The notes beneath the pieces were generated by a model. The model searched no databases. It saw nothing but the letters and a program-made list of their open reading frames with translations, and had not been told where the DNA came from. A program made the translations under genes and the position numbers. Shown one piece after another: positions 23,238-32,322 of a stretch of 46,168 nucleotides of DNA (position 1 is its first letter; each line of letters opens with the position of its first letter). Source of the stretch: CAYGBW01 sp964348185 (GTDB lineage Bacteria > Desulfobacterota > BSN033 > WVXP01); the NCBI GenBank assembly GCA_964348185.1, contig CAYGBW010000174.1, positions 1 through 46,168 of the forward strand. The letters are read 5' to 3'.

Positions 23238-23735
23238 ACTGGACCTCCTTTCACACCCTATCGATCACGGTCAATTCGCAGCGTTCCTTGGGCCCCTTCC
23301 ATCATGGACTTCCGAGACAAGGGACATTATGGGCCTCCGTGACGGGACCCTCAAGGCAAACCGAGATGTCCCCCCGCCCTTGGGATTGTCAGACAGTATG
23401 ATCATCCTATAGGAACCTCTTTTTGCCTGTCAAGAAGAAAACCTCCCCCCCATTGCCTTGCTTGAAAACCCGCTTTGCCCATGAATTATTTGAGAGGAGA
23501 CTAAAACCAAAACGGGCAGAGAGGGAACCTCCCGCCGGGGACACCCTCCAGGACAATTCTCCACCCTCCTTCCTCAGAATGGGGACAGCCGTCAGTGGAG
23601 GATATCCTTGAGGCGAACCTTAGGGGGTCTCTCGGGGAGAAGCCAGGAAGAGACGAACAGGTTCTTGACGTTCCACAGATCTGCAGGTAGATTATCATAC
23701 CTTCAGACAGGAATCCTATCAGAACGAGGTACAGG
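23238..23735. other. Divergent intergenic region (498 bp)
   Basis: It separates the alcohol dehydrogenase and the DapA-like gene and probably holds promoters for both. A candidate plus-strand promoter is at 23665-23693. I see no gene and no clear long inverted repeat that would mark an operator. Confidence 0.4.
23665..23693 (+). promoter_or_regulatory. Possible sigma-70 promoter for the aldolase operon
   Basis: TTGACG (23665-23670), a 17-nt spacer and TAGATT (23688-23693). Initiation near 23700 would leave a leader of about 36 nt before ATG 23736, which is preceded by a GAGG site. Confidence 0.45.
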
Positions 23736-24629
23736 ATGGTGAAAAGGCAATTTGAAGGCGTATTCGCCCCGATTGTTACGCCTTTTGACGAAAAGGGAAA
23801 CATCTCCTACGAGGATTTGAAGGAGAACATAGAGAAGCTCAATCCTTCGAACCTGAGGGGATATCTTGTCCTAGGTACCAATGGCGAGTATAAGAGCCTG
23901 TCCGAAACCGAGAGAATGGAAGTCCTGGAGACGGTCATCAGTGTGGCCGGGGAAGACAAGGTGGTCATGGCAGGTACGGGGCATGAGTCTACGGTGCAGT
24001 CGATCACAGAGACAAAAAAGGCGGCTGCAGCAGGGGCCCATTTTGCAAGCCTTCTCTGTCCCTCTTTTTTTGCTAAGAGAATGACCGATCAGGTCCTTCT
24101 GAAGCATTTCAGCCTGATTGCCGACGCATCTCCCATCCCGGTGCTTCTGTATAACAACCCCTCTGTTGCTGTGGTAACCTACAGTACCCAGCTCGTTGCT
24201 GAGATCTCGGTGCATCCCAAGGTTGTCGGCATGAAGGACAGCTCGAAGGGAAATTTTGCGTCTTATCTGCTGGCTGCAGCCCCCGGTTTCATCCTGATGG
24301 CTGGGTCGGCAAATTTCTTTCTCGAGGCCCTAATGATGGGAGGCACAGGAGGGGTCCTGTCCATTGCAAACTTCGCCCCGGATTTCTGCTGCAGGGTGTA
24401 CGAGCTTTGGAAGGAGGGAAGGTTTGAGGAGGCAAGAACCGCACAGTATAACCTGATGGCACTGAACCAGAATATATCGGGTAAGAATGGTGTTGCGGGA
24501 GTGAAAGCGGCGATGAATCTCGCAGGTTTTGCCGGAGGCCTGCCCCGCCTTCCCCTTCTGCCCGTCAGTGCTTCAGAGGAAAAGATGATAAGGGAAGCTC
24601 TGATCGAGAGCGGCCTCATTCAGGGATGA
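23736..24629 (+). CDS. Dihydrodipicolinate synthase/N-acetylneuraminate lyase superfamily aldolase
   Basis: A 297-aa TIM-barrel class I aldolase. It has the GTNGEYKSLSETER motif at about 47-60, LLYNNP with catalytic Tyr139, and the Schiff-base Lys167 in VGMKDSS. The superfamily joins or cleaves pyruvate with aldehydes (DapA, sialic acid lyase, 2-keto-3-deoxy-sugar-acid aldolases, 4-hydroxy-2-oxoglutarate aldolase). Context with an SDR, a hydroxyacid dehydrogenase and a zinc alcohol dehydrogenase, and the absence of lysine genes, argues for a catabolic 2-keto acid aldolase rather than lysine biosynthesis. It is the first gene of a four-gene plus-strand run (44 bp to the next gene). Confidence 0.9.
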   Translation: MVKRQFEGVFAPIVTPFDEKGNISYEDLKENIEKLNPSNLRGYLVLGTNGEYKSLSETERMEVLETVISVAGEDKVVMAGTGHESTVQSITETKKAAAAGAHFASLLCPSFFAKRMTDQVLLKHFSLIADASPIPVLLYNNPSVAVVTYSTQLVAEISVHPKVVGMKDSSKGNFASYLLAAAPGFILMAGSANFFLEALMMGGTGGVLSIANFAPDFCCRVYELWKEGRFEEARTAQYNLMALNQNISGKNGVAGVKAAMNLAGFAGGLPRLPLLPVSASEEKMIREALIESGLIQG

Positions 24630-24673
24630 CCGTATTCGAGGGAACCTTCCTAAATTAGACGGGTTGAGGCGCC

Positions 24674-25906
24674 ATGGGTAAGACCGTTCTGTTGATTGCA
24701 ACCTTCGATACAAAAGAAGAGGAAGCGATTTTTCTCAAGAAGCGCATTGAAGCCCGAGGGGTAGGGGTGCTAACCCTGGATGCGGGGATTCTCTCTCGGC
24801 CCGGTGTACCTGTCGATATCGATCAGACCGAGGTAGCCAATCGAGGGGGGATTCCGCTCGAAGAGGTTTTGGCCACCGGTGACAAGGGAAAATGCATTTT
24901 GAATATGGTTCGGGGCGTGGTAAGCCTTACCAAGGAGCTCTATGATCAGCAGCGGTTTGACGGCATCATCGGCATCGGAGGCGGCCAGGGAACAAGTATC
25001 GGCTGCGCTGCCATGCGATCTCTACCCGCAGGGATCCCCCGGTTGATGGTATCGACCGTTGCTTCGGGGAGGGCTACCTTTGGCCCCTACGTTGGAACGA
25101 AAGACATCACCATGATGCATTCTGTGGCGGACCTGCAGGGCCTGAACTTCCTGACCAAGCGAATCCTGGAGAATGCTGCTGGCGCGATTTGCGGGATGAT
25201 TCAAACCCCTGGCAGTGGCCCCCTCGAACCCGAAGGAATCCCGATTGCCATGTCCATGCTGGGCACCACAACGCCGGGAGCCCTTCGATGTAAACACAGG
25301 GTCGAACGTCACGGTTTCGAGGTGGTGACCTTCCATCAGAACGGAACAGGGGGAATCGCCATGGAGGATTTGATCCGGGACGGCGCCTTTCGGGGAGTCC
25401 TTGACCTGAATCTTCATGAGATTGGAGATCGCTTTGTCGGTGGACTGCACGGGGCCATTCGAGAAGACCGTTTGGAAGCGGCGGGTGCTCTCGGCCTCCC
25501 TCAGGTTGTGGTCCCGGGAAGTATTAACTACGTGGTCCTGGGCCCTCTTGAAAGCCTTTCGGAAGCCATGCGATCACGCAAGCTCATTGTCCATAACCCG
25601 GAGCTGACACTGGTCCGGTTGAGTCCCGTTGAACTTCAAAGGGTGGGGAAAATCGTGGCAGAGAAGCTCAACCAAGCAAAAGGACCAACCCGGGTATTCA
25701 TTCCCCTGAGAGGATTCTCCTATCCCGACAGAGAGAATCTGCCTCACTGGGAACCCGAGGGAAACCAGGTCTTTATCGATTCCCTGAAGGCCAGTCTCGT
25801 TCCTTCCATACCCGTGACGGAACTGGACGCACACATCAATGATCCGGAATTTGTCGATCCCGTCGCTGAAACATTCCTATCCATGATGAAGGCGACGGAA
25901 GGATGA
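24674..25906 (+). CDS. Tm-1-like ATP-binding/UPF0261 family protein
   Basis: A 410-aa protein with the family start VLLIATFDTKEEEAIFLKKRIEARG, a GIGGGQGTSIG glycine-rich loop at about residue 95 and MVSTVASGRATFGPYVGTKDITMMHSVADLQGLN. The C-terminal domain contains NLHEIGDRFVGGLHG and a VVVPGSINYVVLGP segment. Members resemble the N-terminal ATP-binding domain of the plant Tm-1 resistance protein. Bacterial ones often occur in sugar-acid and other catabolic clusters with aldolases and dehydrogenases, usually with a TIM-barrel partner that is not adjacent here. The reaction is not established. It lies 22 bp before the SDR gene, consistent with an operon. Confidence 0.9.
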   Translation: MGKTVLLIATFDTKEEEAIFLKKRIEARGVGVLTLDAGILSRPGVPVDIDQTEVANRGGIPLEEVLATGDKGKCILNMVRGVVSLTKELYDQQRFDGIIGIGGGQGTSIGCAAMRSLPAGIPRLMVSTVASGRATFGPYVGTKDITMMHSVADLQGLNFLTKRILENAAGAICGMIQTPGSGPLEPEGIPIAMSMLGTTTPGALRCKHRVERHGFEVVTFHQNGTGGIAMEDLIRDGAFRGVLDLNLHEIGDRFVGGLHGAIREDRLEAAGALGLPQVVVPGSINYVVLGPLESLSEAMRSRKLIVHNPELTLVRLSPVELQRVGKIVAEKLNQAKGPTRVFIPLRGFSYPDRENLPHWEPEGNQVFIDSLKASLVPSIPVTELDAHINDPEFVDPVAETFLSMMKATEG

Positions 25907-25928
25907 AAATTCGCTTGGGGAGAGATGT

Positions 25929-26702
25929 ATGGACAACCGTTTGAAGGACAAAAACGCCATTGTTACCGGAGCGGCTCGGGGCCTGGGATTTGCCATTGCC
26001 AAAGCGCTGTATCGTGAGGGGGCCCGGGTCGCCATGGTCGACATTGATGAGCCGGCCGTGGTCGATAGCGCCCGACAACTGGATCCAGATCCGAACCGGG
26101 TCATGGGGAAGAGAGTGGATGTCACGGATAAGGCCCAGGTCCATGAGAGGGTGAGAGAAATGGGGAGCCTCTGGGGAGGGCTCCACATTCTGGTAAACAA
26201 TGCAGGGGGCGCCCTCAATACACCACACCTCCTTGAAGAGATTGACGAGAAAGCCTGGAACCTGGTCGTCGATGTCAACCTGAAGGGAGCCTTTCTTTAC
26301 TGCCAGGCGGTCATCCCGGAGATGGTGAAACAAGGAGGAGGGGCCATCGTGAACATCTCCGCCCTGGCGGCTCACTGGCGGGCATCCCTCGCAGGGGTTC
26401 AATACACGGCGGCCAAAGCCGGGGTTGAAGGGTTGACCAGGCAGCTCGCCTATGACTGGGGAAAGGCGGGGATTCGGGTCAATGGGGTTGCACCGACGGT
26501 GACCCTGACTGGGGATCGAGTTGAATCGCTCTGGAACTCGAAGAGCGAGGTTGAAAAAGAGAGAATTCTTTCGTCCATACCCTTGCGACGGTTAGCTACA
26601 CCGGAAGAAGTTGCGTCAGTGGTTGTCTTTCTGGCGTCGGACGAGTCGAGCTATGTAACGGGCATCACGGTTGATGTGAATGGCGGTCGGTATCTTCGAT
26701 AG
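25929..26702 (+). CDS. Short-chain dehydrogenase/reductase (FabG-like)
   Basis: A 257-aa classical SDR. It has TGAARGLG at 13-20, NNAG at 90-93 and the catalytic residues Ser144, Tyr159 and Lys163 (YTAAK). The C-terminus YVTGITVDVNGGRYL is standard. D38 in VDIDEP at the end of the second strand suggests NAD(H) preference. It would oxidise or reduce a hydroxyl/keto group on the pathway's intermediate. It is third in the aldolase operon. It is a catabolic SDR rather than fatty-acid FabG, judged only by its neighbours. Confidence 0.92.
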   Translation: MDNRLKDKNAIVTGAARGLGFAIAKALYREGARVAMVDIDEPAVVDSARQLDPDPNRVMGKRVDVTDKAQVHERVREMGSLWGGLHILVNNAGGALNTPHLLEEIDEKAWNLVVDVNLKGAFLYCQAVIPEMVKQGGGAIVNISALAAHWRASLAGVQYTAAKAGVEGLTRQLAYDWGKAGIRVNGVAPTVTLTGDRVESLWNSKSEVEKERILSSIPLRRLATPEEVASVVVFLASDESSYVTGITVDVNGGRYLR

Positions 26703-26764
26703 GGGGCGTCCTGTGATCCTGGACAGGCCCGAAGGGAACCCCCGGCCAAGGGGAGAGGAGGGAG

Positions 26765-27787
26765 TTGGTCTTGATTTCGTTCAAACGGGTATTGCTGCCA
26801 CAGCCCGTTGAACCCGAGGCAGCTTCGTTCATTGAAGGGGCGGGATACGAAACCGTGCTTTCTCCCGACCCAAGGCCAGAAACCGTGCTTCCCCTTTTGA
26901 AAGGGTGTCAGGGGTTGATTCTCAGAACTGGAATAGAGATGACCCGTGAATTGCTCTCCCATGCCGATGAATTGTGCATCATCTCCCGCACCGGCGGTGG
27001 GGTTGACAATGTCGATGTAGAGGCGGCAACGGAAAGACAAATCATTGTCACTTCCAACGTGGGGGTGAATACGATTTCCGTGGTGGAACACGCCCTGTCC
27101 ATGATGCTGGCTCTATCCAAACGGCTTTTCCATATGGACAGAGCAATCCGTCACGGCAATTTCGCCATTCGCTACCAGAACCTGCCCAGGGACCTGAGAG
27201 AGAAAACCCTCGGATTGATGGGTTTCGGACGAATTGGCTCAGAACTCGCTCGTGTCTGTCATCAGATCTTTCGCATGGATATCATCGCGTTCGACCCCTT
27301 ATTACCGGATGAAATCAAGTCGACCTACACCGATTGGGTCGAGTTCGTCGGAATGGAGGATCTATTCTCCAAAGCGGATGTCGTCTCGATTCACATCCCC
27401 TTGACCCCCGAGACCCAGAGGATCATCGGTGAACGGGAGTTGTCGTTGATGAAGGCAGAGGCGTATTTCATCAATACGTCCAGGGGGCCAGTCGTTGATG
27501 AATCCGCTCTCGTCCGGGCGCTCATGGAAAAGAGGATCGCAGGGGCGGGGCTTGACGTCTTTGATAAAGAACCCATCGGGGAGGATAACCCCCTTCTGAC
27601 ATTGGACAACGTCGTTCTCACCCCCCATACCGCGGCCCTCACCCGGGAATGTGTGATCCGCATGGCTGTGGAGGCGGCAAAGTGTGTCGTTGATCTTTTC
27701 AGCGGCATTGAACCTCAGAATGTGGCCAATCCCGCGGTATTGAACTCCGAAAGGTGGAGGCACCTTACTCCCCGGAAAGCCAGCTGA
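26765..27787 (+). CDS. D-isomer-specific 2-hydroxyacid dehydrogenase (SerA-like)
   Basis: A 340-aa dehydrogenase. It has the substrate-domain RTGGGVDNVDVEAA motif, NAD motif GFGRIGSE at 153-160 and the catalytic Arg/Glu/His set in NTSRGPVVDE, LDVFDKEP and LTPHTAALT. It lacks the ACT or ASB regulatory domain of long 3-phosphoglycerate dehydrogenases, so it may act on another 2-hydroxy or 2-keto acid. The start is TTG 26765, with GGAGG upstream (a TTG at 26771 is equally possible). It ends the plus-strand run and converges with the cupin gene. Confidence 0.9.
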   Translation: MVLISFKRVLLPQPVEPEAASFIEGAGYETVLSPDPRPETVLPLLKGCQGLILRTGIEMTRELLSHADELCIISRTGGGVDNVDVEAATERQIIVTSNVGVNTISVVEHALSMMLALSKRLFHMDRAIRHGNFAIRYQNLPRDLREKTLGLMGFGRIGSELARVCHQIFRMDIIAFDPLLPDEIKSTYTDWVEFVGMEDLFSKADVVSIHIPLTPETQRIIGERELSLMKAEAYFINTSRGPVVDESALVRALMEKRIAGAGLDVFDKEPIGEDNPLLTLDNVVLTPHTAALTRECVIRMAVEAAKCVVDLFSGIEPQNVANPAVLNSERWRHLTPRKAS

Positions 27788-27800
27788 TAGACCTTGCGGC

Positions 27801-27820
27801 AAAGGTGAGAGGACCTTTTT
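27801..27820 (+). terminator. Weak intrinsic terminator after the hydroxyacid dehydrogenase
   Basis: AAAGGT (27801-27806) pairs with ACCTTT (27813-27818) across a 6-nt loop and runs into further Ts. The stem is short (6 bp) but it sits just past the end of the operon. Confidence 0.35.
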
Positions 27821-27829
27821 CCGTGACGG

Positions 27830-28222
27830 CTACCGGGCGTCGAAAGCGTGCTCCCCTCGCTCCTTGAGCAGCTGTTCCGGTCCCGGCGGCGCATAGACCA
27901 CCACATAGGTGAGATCCTCATCAGAACCGACCTCGATCCGATGCAGCACATTCGCAGGCGCAAATACCGCCATTTCGGGGGCAATCTCAAAAGACCTGTC
28001 CTGGATGAACATCGTCCCCCTTCCAGAGAGGATATACCAGCAATGCTCAACATCGTGCTTGTGTGGTGACCCCTTTACCCCGGCATTCATCGTGTTGACT
28101 AACAGGGAGAAGTGTTTGGCACCGCTACTCTCCTCGTCGATAAGCACACGAAATGTCCCCCCGCCGCCGTGTAACACCCCGGTCACCGCATCCTTCAACG
28201 CCACTACAGGTTTCTTCTCCAT
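27830..28222 (-). CDS. Cupin-domain protein
   Basis: A 130-aa single cupin. Motif 1 is GSPHKHDVEHCWYILSGRGTMF (two His and a Glu that bind metal) and motif 2 is PANVLHRIEVGSDE. A typical function is a small metal-dependent isomerase, dioxygenase or sugar/acid-binding protein; nothing in the sequence selects one. ATG 28222 is chosen because an in-frame extension to 28330 overlaps the patatin gene and is not cupin-like. It is convergent with the hydroxyacid dehydrogenase and downstream of the patatin gene on the same strand. Confidence 0.88.
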   Translation of the reverse strand: MEKKPVVALKDAVTGVLHGGGGTFRVLIDEESSGAKHFSLLVNTMNAGVKGSPHKHDVEHCWYILSGRGTMFIQDRSFEIAPEMAVFAPANVLHRIEVGSDEDLTYVVVYAPPGPEQLLKERGEHAFDAR

Positions 28223-28286
28223 CCCTGTGACCCCCCTGTTTCCTCTCCTGTGTATCGATTCCCCGAAGTCGAGTGAGGGATTCAGA

Positions 28287-29216
28287 CTAACCCCTCTCGG
28301 AGTCGTACCAGGAAAAGAACCTCTCGGCACCCTTGCGCCCCTCCTCTAGCAGAAGGGTCTTCTCCTCCTCCGAGAGATCGAACTGGGTGGTCTTGATGTG
28401 ACGGGTGTTGATGGCGATGGTCCGCGCCCAGTCTCTGGGCTTGACGTGGAACCGGTCGATTTGCGTCATCAGACAGTCCACCAGGGAGAGGGCGAAGTCT
28501 TTGAGGTTGTAAATCCCGTTAGAGAGGTGCCCCCCCGAGACCGTCTCCTTCACCTCTTCCTCCGTGAGGAGCTTCAGGCCGAGGGTCTTTGGATTGGGAT
28601 CCCCATGCCGACCTTTCGGATCGCCCGGGCACTCGCCGTCAAAAACCCAGATGGGATAGTTGTCGAGGACCCCGCCGTCCACCAAGAGATCTCCCTGCCA
28701 CTCAACTGCGGCAAAGAAGAGAGGGATACTCATGGAGATGCGAACCCCATCGCGGATAGGCATATGAGGATTCCGCTCCTTGGTGTAGTAGTGCGTCTCC
28801 CGGCGGTTGAGACAGGTCCCGGTGACGATGAGTTCCCTATCAAACGTCTCGAAGACCTCCCGGAAGGTCACATCCGGGTGCCCCACCTTTTTTGTGAGAA
28901 GGTCCCCGTACCACCGATGGAATTCCTTGCCCGCATAAAAGCCAAACTCGGTCATCAGCCGTTTCACATCACGAAAGATACCGAAGTCGTCATCCTTGAA
29001 GTCGTTGAAGTTCTTGGTCTTCAGCTCTTGCAGGAGATCATCCGATGAGTAGCCGCAGGCGAGGAGACCGGCCGTGATCGCTCCGGCCGAGCTGCCCGCC
29101 ACCCGCTTCACCTCGGTCATGATCCCCTTCTCCTCCAGGACGCTGAGGGCCCCACAGAAGGCAAGACCCTTTACGCCTCCACCCTCGAACACCAGATTTT
29201 CAAAGGTATACGTCAT
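28287..29216 (-). CDS. Patatin-like phospholipase
   Basis: A 309-aa patatin/RssA-type lipid acyl hydrolase. It has the oxyanion-hole motif GGGVKG (12-17), the nucleophile in GSSAG (Ser43) and the catalytic Asp in DGG (D180). It would cleave acyl chains from phospholipids or other lipids with a Ser-Asp dyad. No signal peptide is present, so it is cytoplasmic or membrane-peripheral. The C-terminal region (about 260-300) is helical and charged. It lies 75 bp downstream of the MFS gene on the same strand. The lipid substrate is unknown. Confidence 0.92.
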   Translation of the reverse strand: MTYTFENLVFEGGGVKGLAFCGALSVLEEKGIMTEVKRVAGSSAGAITAGLLACGYSSDDLLQELKTKNFNDFKDDDFGIFRDVKRLMTEFGFYAGKEFHRWYGDLLTKKVGHPDVTFREVFETFDRELIVTGTCLNRRETHYYTKERNPHMPIRDGVRISMSIPLFFAAVEWQGDLLVDGGVLDNYPIWVFDGECPGDPKGRHGDPNPKTLGLKLLTEEEVKETVSGGHLSNGIYNLKDFALSLVDCLMTQIDRFHVKPRDWARTIAINTRHIKTTQFDLSEEEKTLLLEEGRKGAERFFSWYDSERG

Positions 29217-29291
29217 TGCTGCTCCTTTCTACGCTTTGGGTGCTCACTCTCCCCGTGTAAGGGTCCAAGAAGGGCTGCTCGTAAAGAGGAC

Positions 29292-30575
29292 TTAAGCCTG
29301 GGGTCTTCTCAGGGTCAGTGCCCCCGCGGTCCCTGTGAGAGAAACCACCATAGCCAGAAGAAAAGAGAGCGTAAACGATCCCTCATGATCGGCCAGAAAT
29401 CCACCAATGTATGGTCCCAAAGCCTGGCCGATTCCGAAAAATAGCGTGATCAATCCGAGTCCAGCGGGAGCCAGGCTCGGTCCCACATAATCCCCTGCAG
29501 CGGCAGCCATGATGGTGGGTATAGCCCATGCCGTCAGGCCAAAGAAAACGACGGCGACATAGAAAGCTCCCGCGGAGCGGAACAGGGCAAATGTGCCGTA
29601 AGATATGGCTAGGGCCACATAGGCCAGGGCTGCTCCACCTTTTCTTCCGATAATATCGGAAATTCCTCCCCAGAGAAGGCCGCAGAAAATACTCAGGAAC
29701 CCGAGGAAGGTAAAGAGACTCCCCGCCTCGCTATTTGTCCAGCCGATATCTTTGACCAGATAGGTGGCAAAGAAGGTAATGTAGATGACGTAAGAGAAAC
29801 CAAACAGAAAGTAGACGAATCCCAGATGCCACACCGATCCGACTTTGTAGACCCTTTTCCATTCGAGGGTTTTAGCCGTTTCTCCCTCTGTTTGGGTTTC
29901 CGTTGCTCCCGAGCCGAGCTGCTTCAGCCCGAGGTCTTCCGGCCGGTTTCTGATAAAGCCGTATGCGACTCCTGAGAGAATGAGGACGATAGCTCCCAAA
30001 TAATACCAACAATACCGCCAACCCTCAGCACCATAGGCCGCCAAAATGGGGGGAACGAGGACCCCCGACAGGGCGAAGCCGATGCCTATCCCAGCGGTTA
30101 CGATACCCGTGGCAAGGCCTCTTTTCTTGGCGGAAAACCAAATCGAGCCAAGGGCCATGGCCGGGACGAATGCCCCCCCATTGCCGATACCTGTCAGGGT
30201 GCGCATGGCCAGAGCAAAACCGTAAGTCTTGGCCAGTCCTGTCAGGATCATCGTGATACCCATCAAGGCAAGAGAAAGGCTGATAACGATTCGCGGCCCG
30301 AAACGAACGGCTAAGAAACCACCAATGATGGAGAGGACCAGATAGCCAACAAAATTACCGGCCGCTAGATTTCCCACCTCCGTATAAGACAAGTTCAGGC
30401 TATCGATCATACTCGGATTGATCATGGAATAGGCAAATCGTCCGAATCCGTGGGCCCCGATGGTGGTCACCAATCCCACAATCGCGACAATCCACCCATA
30501 GTGGAGGGATCCCTTCGGGCTGTCTCCAAAAGGGGCGCCACGGCTGGAAAAGGGCTCCTTGAATGTTGACATCAT
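29292..30575 (-). CDS. Major facilitator superfamily transporter (12 TM)
   Basis: A 427-aa integral membrane protein with about 12 hydrophobic helices and the MFS GxxADRxGRR-like signature relaxed to GGFLAVRFGPR after helix 2, repeated as GGISDIIGRKGG in the second half. It starts HYGWIVAIVGLVTTIGAHGFGRFAYSMINPSM, characteristic of the YbfB/OFA-like carboxylate and unknown-solute transporters. ATG 30575 is used because the open frame begins with a TTG two codons upstream. It is divergent from the thioredoxin-CcdA-like gene. The substrate is probably an organic acid, judged by neighbouring catabolic genes. Confidence 0.9.
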   Translation of the reverse strand: MMSTFKEPFSSRGAPFGDSPKGSLHYGWIVAIVGLVTTIGAHGFGRFAYSMINPSMIDSLNLSYTEVGNLAAGNFVGYLVLSIIGGFLAVRFGPRIVISLSLALMGITMILTGLAKTYGFALAMRTLTGIGNGGAFVPAMALGSIWFSAKKRGLATGIVTAGIGIGFALSGVLVPPILAAYGAEGWRYCWYYLGAIVLILSGVAYGFIRNRPEDLGLKQLGSGATETQTEGETAKTLEWKRVYKVGSVWHLGFVYFLFGFSYVIYITFFATYLVKDIGWTNSEAGSLFTFLGFLSIFCGLLWGGISDIIGRKGGAALAYVALAISYGTFALFRSAGAFYVAVVFFGLTAWAIPTIMAAAAGDYVGPSLAPAGLGLITLFFGIGQALGPYIGGFLADHEGSFTLSFLLAMVVSLTGTAGALTLRRPQA

Positions 30576-30695
30576 CGGCAAGGCACCTAGACCCTTACGA
30601 TTGGCAGGGATACGATGCGTATCCGGTCACATTGCCCCCTATTCTAGCAATCCCGATGAGAAAATCAACCCAAATCCTTCTGCCCCACCTCCACC

Positions 30696-30723
30696 TTGAC
30701 ATGTCCCGAGCGTTTGCGTTAAT
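30696..30723 (+). promoter_or_regulatory. Probable sigma-70 promoter of the thioredoxin-CcdA-like gene
   Basis: Perfect -35 TTGACA (30696-30701), a 16-nt spacer and GTTAAT (30718-30723). This would place the start of transcription about 45 nt before ATG 30776. Confidence 0.5.
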
Positions 30724-30775
30724 AAGCTGTAGACTTCTGCGCGGTGACTGTTGGGTGAGAGAAAAGGGTAGAGAT

Positions 30776-32284
30776 ATGAACCGGCTTGGCGTGTTTCTTC
30801 TTGTGACGGTCCTGTCCCTTTCTTGCCTGGGCTCGGGCCCTTCGGGGGGAGAAGATTCCTCCGTGGGAACCGTCCGGATGGTCCTCTTCTACTCGGGAAA
30901 ATCCGAGCAGTCAACGGGCATCATCGAGGGCCTCCTGCCCGCCATGAGGGAAGTCTACAGGATTGAAGTCCGGTCCTACGACGTCGATGAATCGAGGAAC
31001 TATGCGCTCCTCACAGCACTCGAAGAGGCGTATGGGAAAAAGTCGAGTGATCTCCCCGTGGTTTTTCTGGGAGAGGATATGATCGCCGGTGAGGAAGAAA
31101 TATGGGAGCGGTTGGAACCCATGATCGCCAGGTATGAGACTCTCGGAGGCAGCGAATTTCCCCAATTCCCCGAAACGGGGGGAGAAGAGACTCAGGTGTT
31201 GGACCACCCGGTCTACATGGCTTATTTCTACCAGCGGGGGTGTGCGCAGTGTGACCGGGTCGGTTCCCTGGTCAGCCACCTCAGGGAAAAATATCGTGGC
31301 CTGGTGGTGAGAGAAATTGACATCGAGACAACAGAGGGAAAGATCCTCAACGAATCCCTGGGCGAACGGATGGCCGTTCCTGAGACGGAGCGGCTAACCG
31401 CGCCTTCGGTCTTTTTCCCTGAAGACGCTCTGTTGGGAGGGGAGATTACCTCATCCGCCCTGGAAGGCCTTATCGGAAAGTACGGGGCCTTACCCCAGAT
31501 GGCCCCCCCTTGGCAAATCGTTGCGGAGGAAAAAGATCTCGCAGAGGGTCGTATCGTGAGAAGATTCAAGACCCTTGGACTCTCTGCGGTCGCGGCGGCT
31601 GGACTCATCGATGGGGTCAATCCCTGTGCCTTTGCCACCCTCATTTTCTTTGTTTCCTATCTCACCTTTGTCGGAAGGGAGCGTCGCGAGATTCTCCTTG
31701 TGGGCGTCGCTTTTTCCCTTTCCATATTTGTGACTTACTTTGTCATCGGCCTGGGATTCCTGCGGGTGTTCCAGTCCCTTTCCGTGATCCCCGTGGTGGG
31801 CCGTGTTGTCTATCTCGTCGCCATCTGCCTGGCCCTCCTCCTCGGGGGCTTCAGCCTCTATGACTACATCCTCTGCCTGAGGGGTCGCTCCACGGAAATG
31901 CTTCTCCAGATGCCCACCTTTCTGAAAAATCGAGTTCGCGCCGTCATCCGTAAAGAGGTCAGGGTGAATCGTTACATCCTCGCAGCCCTTGCCACGGGTT
32001 TTGCGGTCTCAATTCTGGAACTCACCTGTACGGGCCAGGTTTATCTCCCTACAATCCTGTTTGTCTCAAGGGCTCAGGAGTTCAGGGCGAACGCCATGGG
32101 GTATCTTGCCCTCTACAACATCCTGTTCATCGTTCCCCTGCTAGCCGTTTTTTCTCTGGTCTATTTTGGAACCGGGTCAGAGAGACTCTCCGCCTCATTC
32201 CAGCGGCATATGCCCACGGTGAAGCTTGCCACCGCTTTGGTCTTCTTCGTCCTAGCCGGCGTCCTATTCCTCAGCCTGTTCTGA
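30776..32284 (+). CDS. Thioredoxin-like/CcdA-like fusion lipoprotein
   Basis: A 502-aa protein. The N-terminal signal has a lipobox (LSLSC, Cys17). Two thioredoxin-fold regions follow: residues ~33-120 lack a CxxC, whereas ~145-230 contain C156AQC159. From ~265, six hydrophobic helices include GLIDGVNPCAFATLIFF (Cys284) and ELTCTGQVY (Cys418), the paired membrane cysteines of the CcdA/DsbD electron-transfer family. It should move electrons from cytoplasmic thioredoxin through the membrane to periplasmic dithiols, fused to its own periplasmic acceptor. ATG 30776 follows AAGGG by 8 nt and begins the signal peptide; the frame extends further upstream but without signal-like sequence. It could serve cytochrome c maturation (compare ResB in this window) or another periplasmic reduction. 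Confidence 0.88.
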   Translation: MNRLGVFLLVTVLSLSCLGSGPSGGEDSSVGTVRMVLFYSGKSEQSTGIIEGLLPAMREVYRIEVRSYDVDESRNYALLTALEEAYGKKSSDLPVVFLGEDMIAGEEEIWERLEPMIARYETLGGSEFPQFPETGGEETQVLDHPVYMAYFYQRGCAQCDRVGSLVSHLREKYRGLVVREIDIETTEGKILNESLGERMAVPETERLTAPSVFFPEDALLGGEITSSALEGLIGKYGALPQMAPPWQIVAEEKDLAEGRIVRRFKTLGLSAVAAAGLIDGVNPCAFATLIFFVSYLTFVGRERREILLVGVAFSLSIFVTYFVIGLGFLRVFQSLSVIPVVGRVVYLVAICLALLLGGFSLYDYILCLRGRSTEMLLQMPTFLKNRVRAVIRKEVRVNRYILAALATGFAVSILELTCTGQVYLPTILFVSRAQEFRANAMGYLALYNILFIVPLLAVFSLVYFGTGSERLSASFQRHMPTVKLATALVFFVLAGVLFLSLF

Positions 32285-32322
32285 GTCTTCCTATTCTAAA
32301 CGTGACCTAAGTGTTGTTCGAA

